From: [Mycobacterium] crassicus
GTDB taxonomy: Bacteria > Actinomycetota > Actinomycetes > Mycobacteriales > Mycobacteriaceae
NCBI RefSeq assembly: GCF_020181615.1
Contig: NZ_CP084029.1
Location: forward strand, 2,198,895-2,262,894
Reading direction: 5' to 3'
Length of the DNA stretch: 64,000 bases
Part shown: one piece after another, positions 37,930-45,816 of the stretch
Layout of the letters: the number at the start of each line of letters is the position of its first letter
How positions within the stretch are numbered: position 1 is the stretch's first letter
Program-made: the position numbers and the translations under genes
Notes under the pieces: model-generated
Told to the model about the DNA's origin: nothing
Database searches by the model: none
Seen by the model: only the letters and a program-made list of their open reading frames with translations

Positions 37930-38499
37930 ATGAGTGAGGGCGACCGCACCCGTTGGGACCGTACGTACGCCGACCGGGGCATTCCGACCACCGACGCGAT
38001 CGGGGTGGACGCGGTGTTCGCGGCACACCGCGATGCGTTTCCAGCCGCGGGTCACGCGATCGACGTCGCCTGCGGCCAGGGGGCCGGGGCGATCTGGCTG
38101 GCCCGGCGGGGACTGCGGGTCCACGGCTTCGACATCTCCGCGGTTGCCATCACGCAGGCCCGCGCGCTCGCAGAGCGCAGCGGTGTCGGTGGCCGGTGCC
38201 GATTCGACGTCGTCGACCTCGATGACGGGCTGCCGGGTGGGCCACCGGCCGACGTCATCTACAGCGCCCGGTTCCGCGACCGACGGCTTGACGAGCCGAT
38301 GATGGGCCGACTGGCTCCCGGGGGGCTGCTGGCCCTGAGCGCGCTCAGTCAGGTCGGCGGTTCCGCGGGGCGGTTCCGGGCCGCTCCCGGTGAGCTGTGC
38401 GCGGCTTTTCCCGGCCTCGAGGTGATCGCCGCCGGCGAAGGGCAGGGGCTGGCGTGGCTGCTGGCCCGTCGCCGTGGCAACGAGGTGCCGTCGGGTTAG
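37930..38499 (+). CDS. Class I SAM-dependent methyltransferase
   Basis: 189 residues. SAM motif I is IDVACGQGAGAIWLARRG (about 45-62), motif II GFDISAVAI, and the post-motif region GRCRFDVVDLDDGLP. It resembles short tellurite/thiopurine-type methyltransferases, substrate unknown. The stop TAG overlaps the stop of the converging gene in the four bases TTAG. Confidence 0.8.
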   Translation: MSEGDRTRWDRTYADRGIPTTDAIGVDAVFAAHRDAFPAAGHAIDVACGQGAGAIWLARRGLRVHGFDISAVAITQARALAERSGVGGRCRFDVVDLDDGLPGGPPADVIYSARFRDRRLDEPMMGRLAPGGLLALSALSQVGGSAGRFRAAPGELCAAFPGLEVIAAGEGQGLAWLLARRRGNEVPSG

Positions 38500-39134
38500 G
38501 CCGGCGCCGGCGCTTCGCGATCGGCGGGCTCGGGACCCGGCTCGGCGGGCGGGGCGTCCAGCGGGGCCGCGTCGATGGGCGGGGCCTCGGCGGGCGGTGC
38601 GTCGATCGGGGCTTCGAACGGGGGCTCGAAGGGCGGGGCCTCCATCGGTGCCGCCACGAGCTCGACGGCCATCGGCTCGGCCTCAGGGGCCGGAGCCGGC
38701 TCCACCAAGGCGGCGAACTCGATGGGAGCTTCCATCGGCGGCATCTGGTCGGCGGGGGCCTCGGTGGGCATCGGCAGGTACATGTGGCGGGTGAACTGCT
38801 TCTGGTAGGCGCCCCCGCCGCCGATCTTCACGCCGCCGGACTCACCACTTGAGACCGGAGTGCCGTCGGGCAGTGTCACCGCGGTGTGGTAGCTGTTCCA
38901 GCCGACGACCAGGGCGCCGGGAGCGGTGCCGTGCTTGAAGCCGCGGGCCAGCAGCGCCGACTCCTCGTTGGCGGTGTGGAACCGGTCGCCGAAGGCCGGT
39001 CGGCCGGTGGCAACGTTCGTCACCCACGAGGCCAGACCGGAGCAGTCCGTCCCGGCGGGGCTGTCGCCACCGGTGATGTACGGCGTGCCCGAGACCTGGT
39101 GGATCAGTGCCATCAGTGCTTCGAGTCCAAACAT
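38496..39134 (-). CDS. NlpC/P60-like cysteine peptidase domain protein, Pro/Ala-Glu tail
   Basis: 212 residues. The first 125 resemble a phage-endolysin or NlpC/P60-like wall peptidase: TPYITGGDSPAGTDCSGLASWV with the Cys, and WNSYHTAVTLPDG with the His. The rest is low complexity (MEAPPFEPPFEAPIDAPPAEAPP). There is no signal peptide, so export would need another route or a phage-like role. ATG at 39134 lies eight bases after TAGCGT; in-frame ATGs at 39152 and 39113 are alternatives. Confidence 0.68.
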   Translation of the reverse strand: MFGLEALMALIHQVSGTPYITGGDSPAGTDCSGLASWVTNVATGRPAFGDRFHTANEESALLARGFKHGTAPGALVVGWNSYHTAVTLPDGTPVSSGESGGVKIGGGGAYQKQFTRHMYLPMPTEAPADQMPPMEAPIEFAALVEPAPAPEAEPMAVELVAAPMEAPPFEPPFEAPIDAPPAEAPPIDAAPLDAPPAEPGPEPADREAPAPA

Positions 39135-39142
39135 GAGGATGC

Positions 39143-39148
39143 ACGCTA
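39143..39148 (-). promoter_or_regulatory. -10 element for the NlpC-like gene
   Basis: On the minus strand TAGCGT, then GCATCCTC, then ATG (39134). Confidence 0.4.
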
Positions 39149-39459
39149 ACAACGGCTAACTGCGCTTACCAAAATCTGTGGCAGGCATCACGTTTGAAGA
39201 AAAAGTGACAGGCATTACGCCGCAAGGCAAAACACCAGGTAGAACGACGAAAATTTGCTGTGGATAACTGATTTCGACGATGAAGTGCAGGTAGAAGCCG
39301 TGTCGCCATCAGATGAGAGTGATTGCCGTGTTTGTGAATTGAAATTACCGAGCGAATTCGCCTGGTGAATAGGGGAAATTCCTGTCCGACCCCGGTCGTT
39401 GCCGCGAAAACAACTGATGCGCACAGTGTGTCGCTTCTGCATTGGCGCAGGTCGAACAA
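39149..39459. other. AT-richer gene-free stretch with a 15-bp direct repeat
   Basis: About 310 bases with visibly more A and T than the surroundings and no supportable gene. GTGGCAGGCATCACG (39178-39192) and GTGACAGGCATTACG (39205-39219) match at 13 of 15 positions with a 27-base period. They lie just upstream of the minus-strand NlpC-like gene and could be regulator sites. Confidence 0.5.
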
Positions 39460-40641
39460 TTATCGTTGCGACTTCGCCTTTTTGACCAGGTTCGACCCGA
39501 TGATCAGGCGCTGGATCTCGCTGGTGCCCTCGTACAGCCGCAGCAGTCGCACATCGCGGTAGATGCGTTCAACCGGGACACCGCGGATGTAGCCGCTGCC
39601 GCCGTGTACCTGTACCGCCAGGTCCGCTACGTTTCCGGCCATCTCGGTGCAGAACAGTTTGGCCACCGACGGGGCGGTCCGCCGATCTTCGCCGGTGATC
39701 CACTGGCGTGCCGCGTCGCGCACCAGGGACCGCCCGGCCATGACGCCGGTCTGCTGGTCGGCGAGCATCGCCTGAACCAGTTGGAAGTCGCCGATGATGC
39801 TGCCGCCCTGGGTCGCGGTGGCCGCGTAACTCACCGATTCGTCCAGGGCGCGCTGGGCCGCTCCCACCGCCAGCGCCGCGATGTGAATGCGGCCCCGCGC
39901 CAGCGACGTCATCGCCGCCCGATAACCGATGTCCTCGCTGCCCCCGACCAGGGCCGCGGCGGGCAGTCGGACCCCGGAAAAGCTGACATCGGCCGTCCAG
40001 GCCCCCTCCTGGCCCATTTTGGCGTCCTTCGCGCCGACTTCGACCCCGGCGGTGTCGGCGGGCACCAGGAATACCGCGATACCGGCACCGTTCGCGTCAG
40101 CGGGCCGGGTGCGGGCGAACACCACGAACAGGTCGGCGAGCGGGGCGTTGGTGATGAACCGCTTCTGACCGTCCAGCAGCCAGGCCGCGTCCTCTCCCGA
40201 GCCGTCGCGGACGGCCTTGGTGCGCAGGCCCGCGGGATTGGACCCGGCTCCCGGCTCGGTCAGCGCGAACGACGCGACCACCGCGCCGGACGCGATCGGG
40301 GCCAGCCAGCGCTCCTTCTGTTCGTCGGTGCCGAAACCGACCAGCACCTGCCCGGCGATGCCGTTGTTGGTGCCGAACATGGAGCGCACCGCCAGCGACG
40401 TATAGCCCAGTTCCATGGCCAGTTCGACGTCCTGGGCCAGATTCAGGCCCAGCCCACCCCACTGCTGCGGAATGGCGTAGCCGAACAGGCCTAAGTCCTT
40501 GGCCGCGGCACGCAGGTCCTCGGGCACTCGATCGGTGTCGAGGATCTCCTGTTCCCGGGGTACCACCGCGGTCCGGACGAACCGGCGGGTTTGGGCCAAG
40601 ATCTCGGCGAAGACGTCGTCGTCGACGGATGCGGTGGTCAT
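39460..40641 (-). CDS. Acyl-CoA dehydrogenase
   Basis: FAD enzyme of 393 residues that oxidises an acyl-CoA at the alpha-beta bond. Signs: FALTEPGAGSNPAGLRTKA (FAD/substrate loop), GYIRGVPVERIYRDVRLLRLYEGTSEIQRLIIG with the catalytic Glu region, and QVHGGSGY. AAGGGAG precedes the ATG. It is divergent from the SDR-thiolase-dehydrogenase operon across a shared operator, so it belongs to the same catabolic unit. Acyl chain preference is unknown. Confidence 0.92.
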   Translation of the reverse strand: MTTASVDDDVFAEILAQTRRFVRTAVVPREQEILDTDRVPEDLRAAAKDLGLFGYAIPQQWGGLGLNLAQDVELAMELGYTSLAVRSMFGTNNGIAGQVLVGFGTDEQKERWLAPIASGAVVASFALTEPGAGSNPAGLRTKAVRDGSGEDAAWLLDGQKRFITNAPLADLFVVFARTRPADANGAGIAVFLVPADTAGVEVGAKDAKMGQEGAWTADVSFSGVRLPAAALVGGSEDIGYRAAMTSLARGRIHIAALAVGAAQRALDESVSYAATATQGGSIIGDFQLVQAMLADQQTGVMAGRSLVRDAARQWITGEDRRTAPSVAKLFCTEMAGNVADLAVQVHGGSGYIRGVPVERIYRDVRLLRLYEGTSEIQRLIIGSNLVKKAKSQR

Positions 40642-40671
40642 GGCGCAGCTCCCTTCAGTACTGGCCCAGAA

Positions 40672-40690
40672 ATCATATATGAAATATGAT
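40672..40690. promoter_or_regulatory. Inverted-repeat operator in the divergent acyl-CoA promoter
   Basis: ATCATAT-ATGAA-ATATGAT is a perfect 7-bp inverted repeat with a 5-base spacer. Each arm contains a TATGAT-like -10 for one direction, so a bound regulator would block both. The GntR gene at 43878 is the obvious candidate. Confidence 0.7.
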
Positions 40691-40731
40691 GTGCGACGAC
40701 CAGGGAGTACGACGGATGAGGACGGTGACCG

Positions 40732-41469
40732 GTGTCATTACTGAACGGCCGAACGGCGGTGATCACCGGCGGGGCGCAGGGGCTGGGCTTCGCGATTGCG
40801 CAGAGGTTCGTCGCCGAGGGCGCCCGGGTCGTGCTCGGCGACCTGAACCCGGAGGCCACCGAGGCCGCGGCGCAGCAACTCGGGCCTGAGGTGGCGGTGG
40901 CGGTACGCACCGATGTGACCAGTTCCGCGGACGTCGACGCGCTGGTGGCTGTGGCCGTCGAGCGGTTCGGCGGCCTGGACATCATGGTCAACAACGCCGG
41001 CATCACCCGCGACGCCACCATGCGCAAGATGACCGAAGACGACTTCGATCAGGTGATCGCGGTGCACCTGAAGGGCACCTGGAACGGGTTGCGCGCGGCC
41101 GCGGCGGTCATGCGAGAGAACAAGCGCGGCGCGATCGTCAACATGTCCTCTATATCGGGCAAGGTCGGCATGGTCGGACAGACCAACTATTCGGCGGCCA
41201 AAGCCGGCATCGTCGGAATGACGAAGGCAGCCAGTAAAGAGTTGGCGTATCTCGGTGTGCGGGTGAACGCCATCCAACCGGGGCTGATCCGCTCCGCGAT
41301 GACCGAGGCCATGCCGCAGCGAATCTGGGACTCGAAGGTGGCCGAGGTCCCGATGGGCCGGGCCGGCGAGCCCGACGAGGTGGCGGCAGTCGCGCTGTTC
41401 CTGGCGTCGGACCTTTCCTCTTATATGACGGGCACGGTGCTCGAGGTGACCGGCGGTCGACACCTGTGA
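40732..41469 (+). CDS. Short-chain dehydrogenase, FabG-like
   Basis: 245-residue Rossmann NAD(P) enzyme. [12 protein letters not shown] is the cofactor loop, NNAG follows, and the catalytic Ser-Tyr-Lys is in [21 protein letters not shown]. Likely 3-hydroxyacyl-CoA dehydrogenase or 3-oxoacyl reductase in the local acyl-CoA pathway. The GTG start has GAGGA about ten bases upstream; the stop overlaps the thiolase ATG by one base. Confidence 0.92.
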   Translation: MSLLNGRTAVITGGAQGLGFAIAQRFVAEGARVVLGDLNPEATEAAAQQLGPEVAVAVRTDVTSSADVDALVAVAVERFGGLDIMVNNAGITRDATMRKMTEDDFDQVIAVHLKGTWNGLRAAAAVMRENKRGAIVNMSSISGKVGMVGQTNYSAAKAGIVGMTKAASKELAYLGVRVNAIQPGLIRSAMTEAMPQRIWDSKVAEVPMGRAGEPDEVAAVALFLASDLSSYMTGTVLEVTGGRHL

Positions 41470-42683
41470 TGCGCGAGGCGGTGATCTGCGAACCGGTTCG
41501 CACCCCGATCGGTCGCTACGGCGGGGTGTTCAAGTCGCTGACCGCCGTGGACCTGGCGGTGGCCGCCCTCACCGGGCTGCTGCAGCGCACCGGGATCCCG
41601 CCCGAGGCGGTCGAGGACGTGGTGCTCGGGCACTGTTATCCCAGCAGTGAGGCACCGGCGATCGGTCGGGTGGTGGCCCTCGACGCCGGGCTGCCGGTGA
41701 CCGTCGGCGGTATGCAGGTCGACAGGCGATGCGGATCAGGTCTGCAGGCGGTGATCCAGGCGTGCCTGCAGGTCGGCAGCGGCAGCCATGACATGGTCAT
41801 CGCCGGCGGCGCCGAAAGCATGAGCAACGTGCCGTTCCACTCCACCGAGATGCGCTGGGGCCCGGCCCGCGGAGAGATTCGGCTGCACGACGGGTTGGCC
41901 CGCGGCCGCACCACCGCCGGCGGCCGCCGATACCCGGTGCCCGGGGGCATGGTGGAGACCGCCGAGAACCTGCGCCGCGACTACCGCATCTCCCGCGCCG
42001 AACAGGACGAACTGGCAGTGACGTCGCACCGGCGGGCGGTGGCGGCGCAGCGCGACGGCGTCTTCGCCGCGGAGATCATCCCCGTCGAGGTGTCCACCCG
42101 CGCCGGACGCCAACTCGTCGACATCGACGAGCACCCGCGCTCGGACACCAGCCTTGAGTCATTGGCCAAGCTCAAACCGCTGATGGCGGAATCCGATCCG
42201 GAGGCGACCGTGACGGCGGGCAATGCCAGCGGCCAGAACGACGCCGCCTCGCTGTGCGTGGTGACCACTCCGGAGCGCGCGGCAGGCCTGGGACTGCAGC
42301 CGCTGGTGCGGCTGGTGTCCTGGGCGGTCGCCGGGGTCAAGCCGGACGTGATGGGCATCGGACCGGTGCCGGCCACCGAATCCGCGCTGGCACGTGCGGG
42401 TCTGCGCCTGGCCGATATCGACCTGATCGAACTCAATGAGGCGTTTGCCGCGCAGGCGCTGGCGGTGATGGCCGAGTGGGGATTCGGTGCGGGCGACCGG
42501 GACCGGACCAACGTGCACGGATCCGGGATCTCACTGGGGCATCCGGTGGGTGCGACCGGTTGCCGCATGCTGACGACCCTGGCGCGTGAACTGCAGCGCC
42601 GCCAGGTGCGCTACGGGCTGGAAACGATGTGCATCGGAGGAGGCCAGGGCCTGGCCGCCGTGTTCGAGAGGGTCGTCGCGTGA
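41469..42683 (+). CDS. Acetyl-CoA acetyltransferase (thiolase)
   Basis: 404-residue thiolase. The nucleophile Cys is in DRRCGSGLQAV, the His is in GHPVGATG, and the second Cys is in CIGGGQGLA. LNEAFAAQALAV is the other family block. It would cleave 3-ketoacyl-CoA made by the preceding dehydrogenases, closing a beta-oxidation round. Coupled to the SDR before it and the acyl-CoA dehydrogenase after it. Confidence 0.93.
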   Translation: MREAVICEPVRTPIGRYGGVFKSLTAVDLAVAALTGLLQRTGIPPEAVEDVVLGHCYPSSEAPAIGRVVALDAGLPVTVGGMQVDRRCGSGLQAVIQACLQVGSGSHDMVIAGGAESMSNVPFHSTEMRWGPARGEIRLHDGLARGRTTAGGRRYPVPGGMVETAENLRRDYRISRAEQDELAVTSHRRAVAAQRDGVFAAEIIPVEVSTRAGRQLVDIDEHPRSDTSLESLAKLKPLMAESDPEATVTAGNASGQNDAASLCVVTTPERAAGLGLQPLVRLVSWAVAGVKPDVMGIGPVPATESALARAGLRLADIDLIELNEAFAAQALAVMAEWGFGAGDRDRTNVHGSGISLGHPVGATGCRMLTTLARELQRRQVRYGLETMCIGGGQGLAAVFERVVA

Positions 42684-43873
42684 CCAGACTGTGTCAGACG
42701 TTGGGGCTCACCGAGAGCCAGACCGAGATCATCGCGGCGGTGAGGGGATTCGTCGACAAGGAGGTCATTCCCAACGCCGCCGAATTTGAGCGCGCCGACG
42801 CCTACCCGCAGGACATCGTCGATGGAATGCGGCGACTGGGTCTGTTCGGCCTGATGATTCCCGAGGCCTACGGGGGGCTGGGGGAGTCGCTGCTCACCTA
42901 CGCGCTGTGCGTCGAGGAATTGGCGCGCGGCTGGATGAGCATCTCCGGGGTGATCAACACGCATTTCATCGTCGCCTACATGCTGCGTCAACACGGCACC
43001 GACGAGCAGAAGCAGCGTTACCTGCCGGCGATGGCGACCGGCGACATGCGTGGGGCGTTCTCCATGTCCGAGCCCGACCTGGGTTCCGATGTCGCCGCGA
43101 TCCGCACCCGGGCCACCGCCACCCCGGACGGCGACTTCCTGATCAACGGTCAGAAGATGTGGCTCACCAATGGCGCCACCTCCACTTTGGTTGCGGTGCT
43201 GGTACACACCGACGAAGGGGCGGACACCCCGCATCGCAACATGACCGCGTTCCTGGTGGAGAAGCCCACCGGATTCGGCGAAGTCGTTCCCGGGCTGACG
43301 ATTCCAGCCAAGCTGGACAAGCTCGGATACAAGGGCATCGACACCACCGAGATGATTTTCGACGACTACCGGGCGAGCGCCTCCGACATCCTGGGCGGAG
43401 CGACCGGTCGCGGCTTCTACCAGATGATGGACGGTATCGAAGTCGGCCGGGTCAACGTGGCGGCGCGGGCCTGCGGGGTGGGAATCCGGGCCTTCGAGCT
43501 GGCCGTGCGGTATGCCCAGCAGCGCAACACCTTCGGAAAGCCGATCGCCGAGCACCAGGCCGTGGCGTTCGGGCTCGCCGAGATGGCGACCAAAGTCGAA
43601 GCCGCCCATCTGATGGTCGTCAACGCCGCACGGTTGAAGGATTCCGGCGAACGCAACGACGTCGCCGCCGGGATGGCCAAATACCTGGCCAGTGAATACT
43701 GCAACGAAGTCACCCAGCAGAGCTTCCGGATCCACGGCGGCTACGGCTACTCCAAGGACTACGAGATCGAGCGCCTGATGCGAGACGCACCGTTCCTGCT
43801 GATCGGTGAGGGAACCAGCGAAATCCAGAAGCAGATCATCAGCAAGCGACTGCTCGCCGACTACCGCATCTGA
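42680..43873 (+). CDS. Acyl-CoA dehydrogenase, second
   Basis: 397 residues. Contains FSMSEPDLGSDVAAIRTRA, MWLTNGATSTL, the FAD motif GGYGYSKDYEIERLMRDAP and GEGTSEIQKQIISKRLL. The GTG overlaps the thiolase stop (GTGA). It differs clearly from the dehydrogenase at 39460, so the pathway may handle two chain types or a branched substrate. The GntR gene follows four bases after the stop. Confidence 0.92.
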   Translation: MTRLCQTLGLTESQTEIIAAVRGFVDKEVIPNAAEFERADAYPQDIVDGMRRLGLFGLMIPEAYGGLGESLLTYALCVEELARGWMSISGVINTHFIVAYMLRQHGTDEQKQRYLPAMATGDMRGAFSMSEPDLGSDVAAIRTRATATPDGDFLINGQKMWLTNGATSTLVAVLVHTDEGADTPHRNMTAFLVEKPTGFGEVVPGLTIPAKLDKLGYKGIDTTEMIFDDYRASASDILGGATGRGFYQMMDGIEVGRVNVAARACGVGIRAFELAVRYAQQRNTFGKPIAEHQAVAFGLAEMATKVEAAHLMVVNAARLKDSGERNDVAAGMAKYLASEYCNEVTQQSFRIHGGYGYSKDYEIERLMRDAPFLLIGEGTSEIQKQIISKRLLADYRI

Positions 43874-43877
43874 GCCG

Positions 43878-44600
43878 ATGTCCGCACCCGACTTCGCCGC
43901 CCGCCCGCAACTGTCCGAAGCCGTTGCGCGCTTCGTGCGCAAACGAATCTTCGACGGCGGATACGCGGCGGGGGAGTACGTCCGATTGGATCAGCTGGCA
44001 ACGGAATTGGGGATCAGCGTCACCCCGGTGCGCGAGGCACTGTTCGAGCTGCGGGCCGAGGGCCTGCTGGACCAGCAGCCGCACCGCGGGTTCGTGGTGC
44101 TGCCGGTGACCAAACGCGATCTGGCCGACGTCGCCGACGTGCAGGCGTTCGTCGGCGGTGAGCTCGCGGCGCGGGCCGCGGCCGACATCACCGACGAGCA
44201 GCTGGCCGAACTGTACGAGATCCAGTCGCAGCTGGAACAGGCCTATGCCGGAGACGACGAAGAGCGCACGGTTCGGCTCAACCACGAATTTCACCGGGCG
44301 ATCAACGTGGCCGCCGGCTCACCCAAGCTGGCCCAGGTGATGTCGCAGATAACCCGGTACGCGCCCGAGGCGGTGTTCCCGACCATCTCCGGCTGGCCGC
44401 AACGGTCCATGGGCGACCATCGGCGGGTGCTGGCCGCGCTGGCCGCGCACGACCAGACGGCTGCCCGCACCGCGATGGCCGAACACCTTGCGGCCGGGGT
44501 GGTGCCGTTGATCGAGCACCTCAGCAGTCGCGGTGTGGTCGAGTGCGAAGATGGCGACGACGCGCACGCCGATCAACGGCCGCTGCCGACCGGGACGTGA
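43878..44600 (+). CDS. GntR-family regulator with FCD domain
   Basis: 240 residues. The N-terminal winged helix is EAVARFVRKRIFDGGYAAGEYVRLDQLATELGISVTPVREALFELRAEGLL, typical for the FadR group. The C-terminal FCD ligand domain has its metal/ligand residues in NHEFHRAI and DHRRVLAAL plus a final His (MAEHLAAG). Probably represses the surrounding acyl-CoA genes by binding the palindrome at 40672-40690 and releases on an acyl-CoA or acid (inference). Last or near last gene of the operon. Confidence 0.9.
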   Translation: MSAPDFAARPQLSEAVARFVRKRIFDGGYAAGEYVRLDQLATELGISVTPVREALFELRAEGLLDQQPHRGFVVLPVTKRDLADVADVQAFVGGELAARAAADITDEQLAELYEIQSQLEQAYAGDDEERTVRLNHEFHRAINVAAGSPKLAQVMSQITRYAPEAVFPTISGWPQRSMGDHRRVLAALAAHDQTAARTAMAEHLAAGVVPLIEHLSSRGVVECEDGDDAHADQRPLPTGT

Positions 44601-44614
44601 GACGGTGTGAACCT

Positions 44615-45178
44615 ATGCAGAACCACAGCTACCTGACCTACGAAGAGTTCGGGCGGAATTTCTTCGAGATCGCGGTCACCGAAGATCGCGTGGCAGCGGC
44701 GTTCGCGGCGATCGCCGGCGATGAGTTCGAGATGCCCGCGATGCGTCAGGGACCGGGCGGGATCGCCCGGGTCAGCGCCAAGGTCCGGATTCAGCAGCCA
44801 CGGGTGACGCGTGCTCTGGGCGACCTGCTCACCTTCGTGATTCATATTCCGCTGGAGGTCGATCTGCTCATCGACCTGCGACTGGACAAACAACGATTCA
44901 CCGTTGCCGGTGACATCGCCCTGCGGGCCACCGCGCGTGCCGCCGAGCCGCTGCTGCTGATCATCGATGTGCCCAAGCCACGCCCGTCGGACATCACCGT
45001 CGAGGTGTCGTCGACGTCCGTCCGCGGCGAGCTGCTGCGCATTTTCGCCGGCGTCGACGGGGAGATCCGGCGGTTCATCGCCGGCTACGTCGCCGACGAG
45101 ATCGAGAGCCCGCAGTCGCAGCAGGCCCAGATCATCGACGTGGCCGACCGCCTGGACTCGGCCTGGTCCGGGATCTGA
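44615..45178 (+). CDS. Conserved hypothetical protein
   Basis: 187 residues with no signal peptide or membrane helix. Residues 60-140 look beta-rich with repeated hydrophobic strands (LLTFVIHIPLEVDLLIDLRL, FTVAGDIALRATARAAEPLLLIIDV), and the C-terminus is helical (GELLRIFAGVDGEIRRFIAGYVADEIESPQSQQ). I do not recognise the family; the fold could be a lipid-binding SMP- or BPI-like strand tube, but this is a guess. It follows the GntR gene by 14 bases and may share its transcript. Confidence 0.62.
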   Translation: MQNHSYLTYEEFGRNFFEIAVTEDRVAAAFAAIAGDEFEMPAMRQGPGGIARVSAKVRIQQPRVTRALGDLLTFVIHIPLEVDLLIDLRLDKQRFTVAGDIALRATARAAEPLLLIIDVPKPRPSDITVEVSSTSVRGELLRIFAGVDGEIRRFIAGYVADEIESPQSQQAQIIDVADRLDSAWSGI

Positions 45179-45196
45179 CCGACCGGCGCCGATCCG

Positions 45197-45610
45197 CTAC
45201 GGATAGGGGATCGCGGGAATGGCCGGGATCGCGGGAATGGCCGGGATCGCGGGGATAGCCGGAATCGCGGGGATGGCAGGCGCCGAGGGGACCCGTGGTG
45301 CGGTCGGTGCCGGGGCCGTCCTGGGTTGTTGCGCCGGGGGTTCGACCACGGGCGCGGCGCTGGTCGGCGGGGCCTCGGGGGCCTGCGGCACAGCGGTCAG
45401 GTCCGGGATCAAACCGGGAATCAGGCCGGGCTCGTGGGGGATCGCCGGAGCGACGGGCGCCGGGGGAGCCGCTGGAGCCTCGCTGACCTCACCGTAAGTG
45501 CCCTCGTCGGAATCGCTTTCGCAGTTGCCACAGGCGGTCGCGAGCGCACCGACCGCGAGCCCCACCGCCACCATCGACAGGGCTGACTTTCCGATACCGC
45601 GATTCCGCAT
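45197..45610 (-). CDS. Exported Pro-rich protein with AIP repeat tail
   Basis: 137 residues. A signal peptide ends at ALATACGNC, close to a lipobox, so it may be a lipoprotein. The rest is Pro/Ala/Val-rich and ends in eight or so AIP triplets coded by a 9-bp tandem repeat (45207-45278). GGGAGA precedes the ATG. No function recognised; such tails span the wall or bind partners in other mycobacterial proteins. Repeat number may vary between strains. Confidence 0.68.
   Translation of the reverse strand: MRNRGIGKSALSMVAVGLAVGALATACGNCESDSDEGTYGEVSEAPAAPPAPVAPAIPHEPGLIPGLIPDLTAVPQAPEAPPTSAAPVVEPPAQQPRTAPAPTAPRVPSAPAIPAIPAIPAIPAIPAIPAIPAIPYP
45207..45278. repeat. 9-bp tandem repeat, about eight units
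   Basis: Units alternate between GGGATCGCG and GGAATGGCC, with the last ones more degenerate. They encode Ala-Ile-Pro on the minus strand at the C-terminus of the Pro-rich exported protein. Nine is a multiple of three, so unit gain or loss keeps the frame. Confidence 0.85.
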
Positions 45611-45816
45611 GGATTCTCCCGTTGCTCGGTTGGTTGGGTTCAGCCTACGACGACACGATGGATTCGGGGGATTTCGGTCGGCGAGTTATGCCGACACCAC
45701 AGCAGTCGACCCCGGGGAAGGGCGCGACGCCCCCAATTATCCGGAGCCGCTTGACGATGCGCAGAAACGGTGAGGGGCCGGCCTTGGCGGCCGACCCCTC
45801 ACACGTCCTGAGTTGA

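Noticed and set aside
45207..45278. CRISPR-like array
   Set aside because: Units are 9 bp, contiguous and coding; there are no spacers or cas genes.
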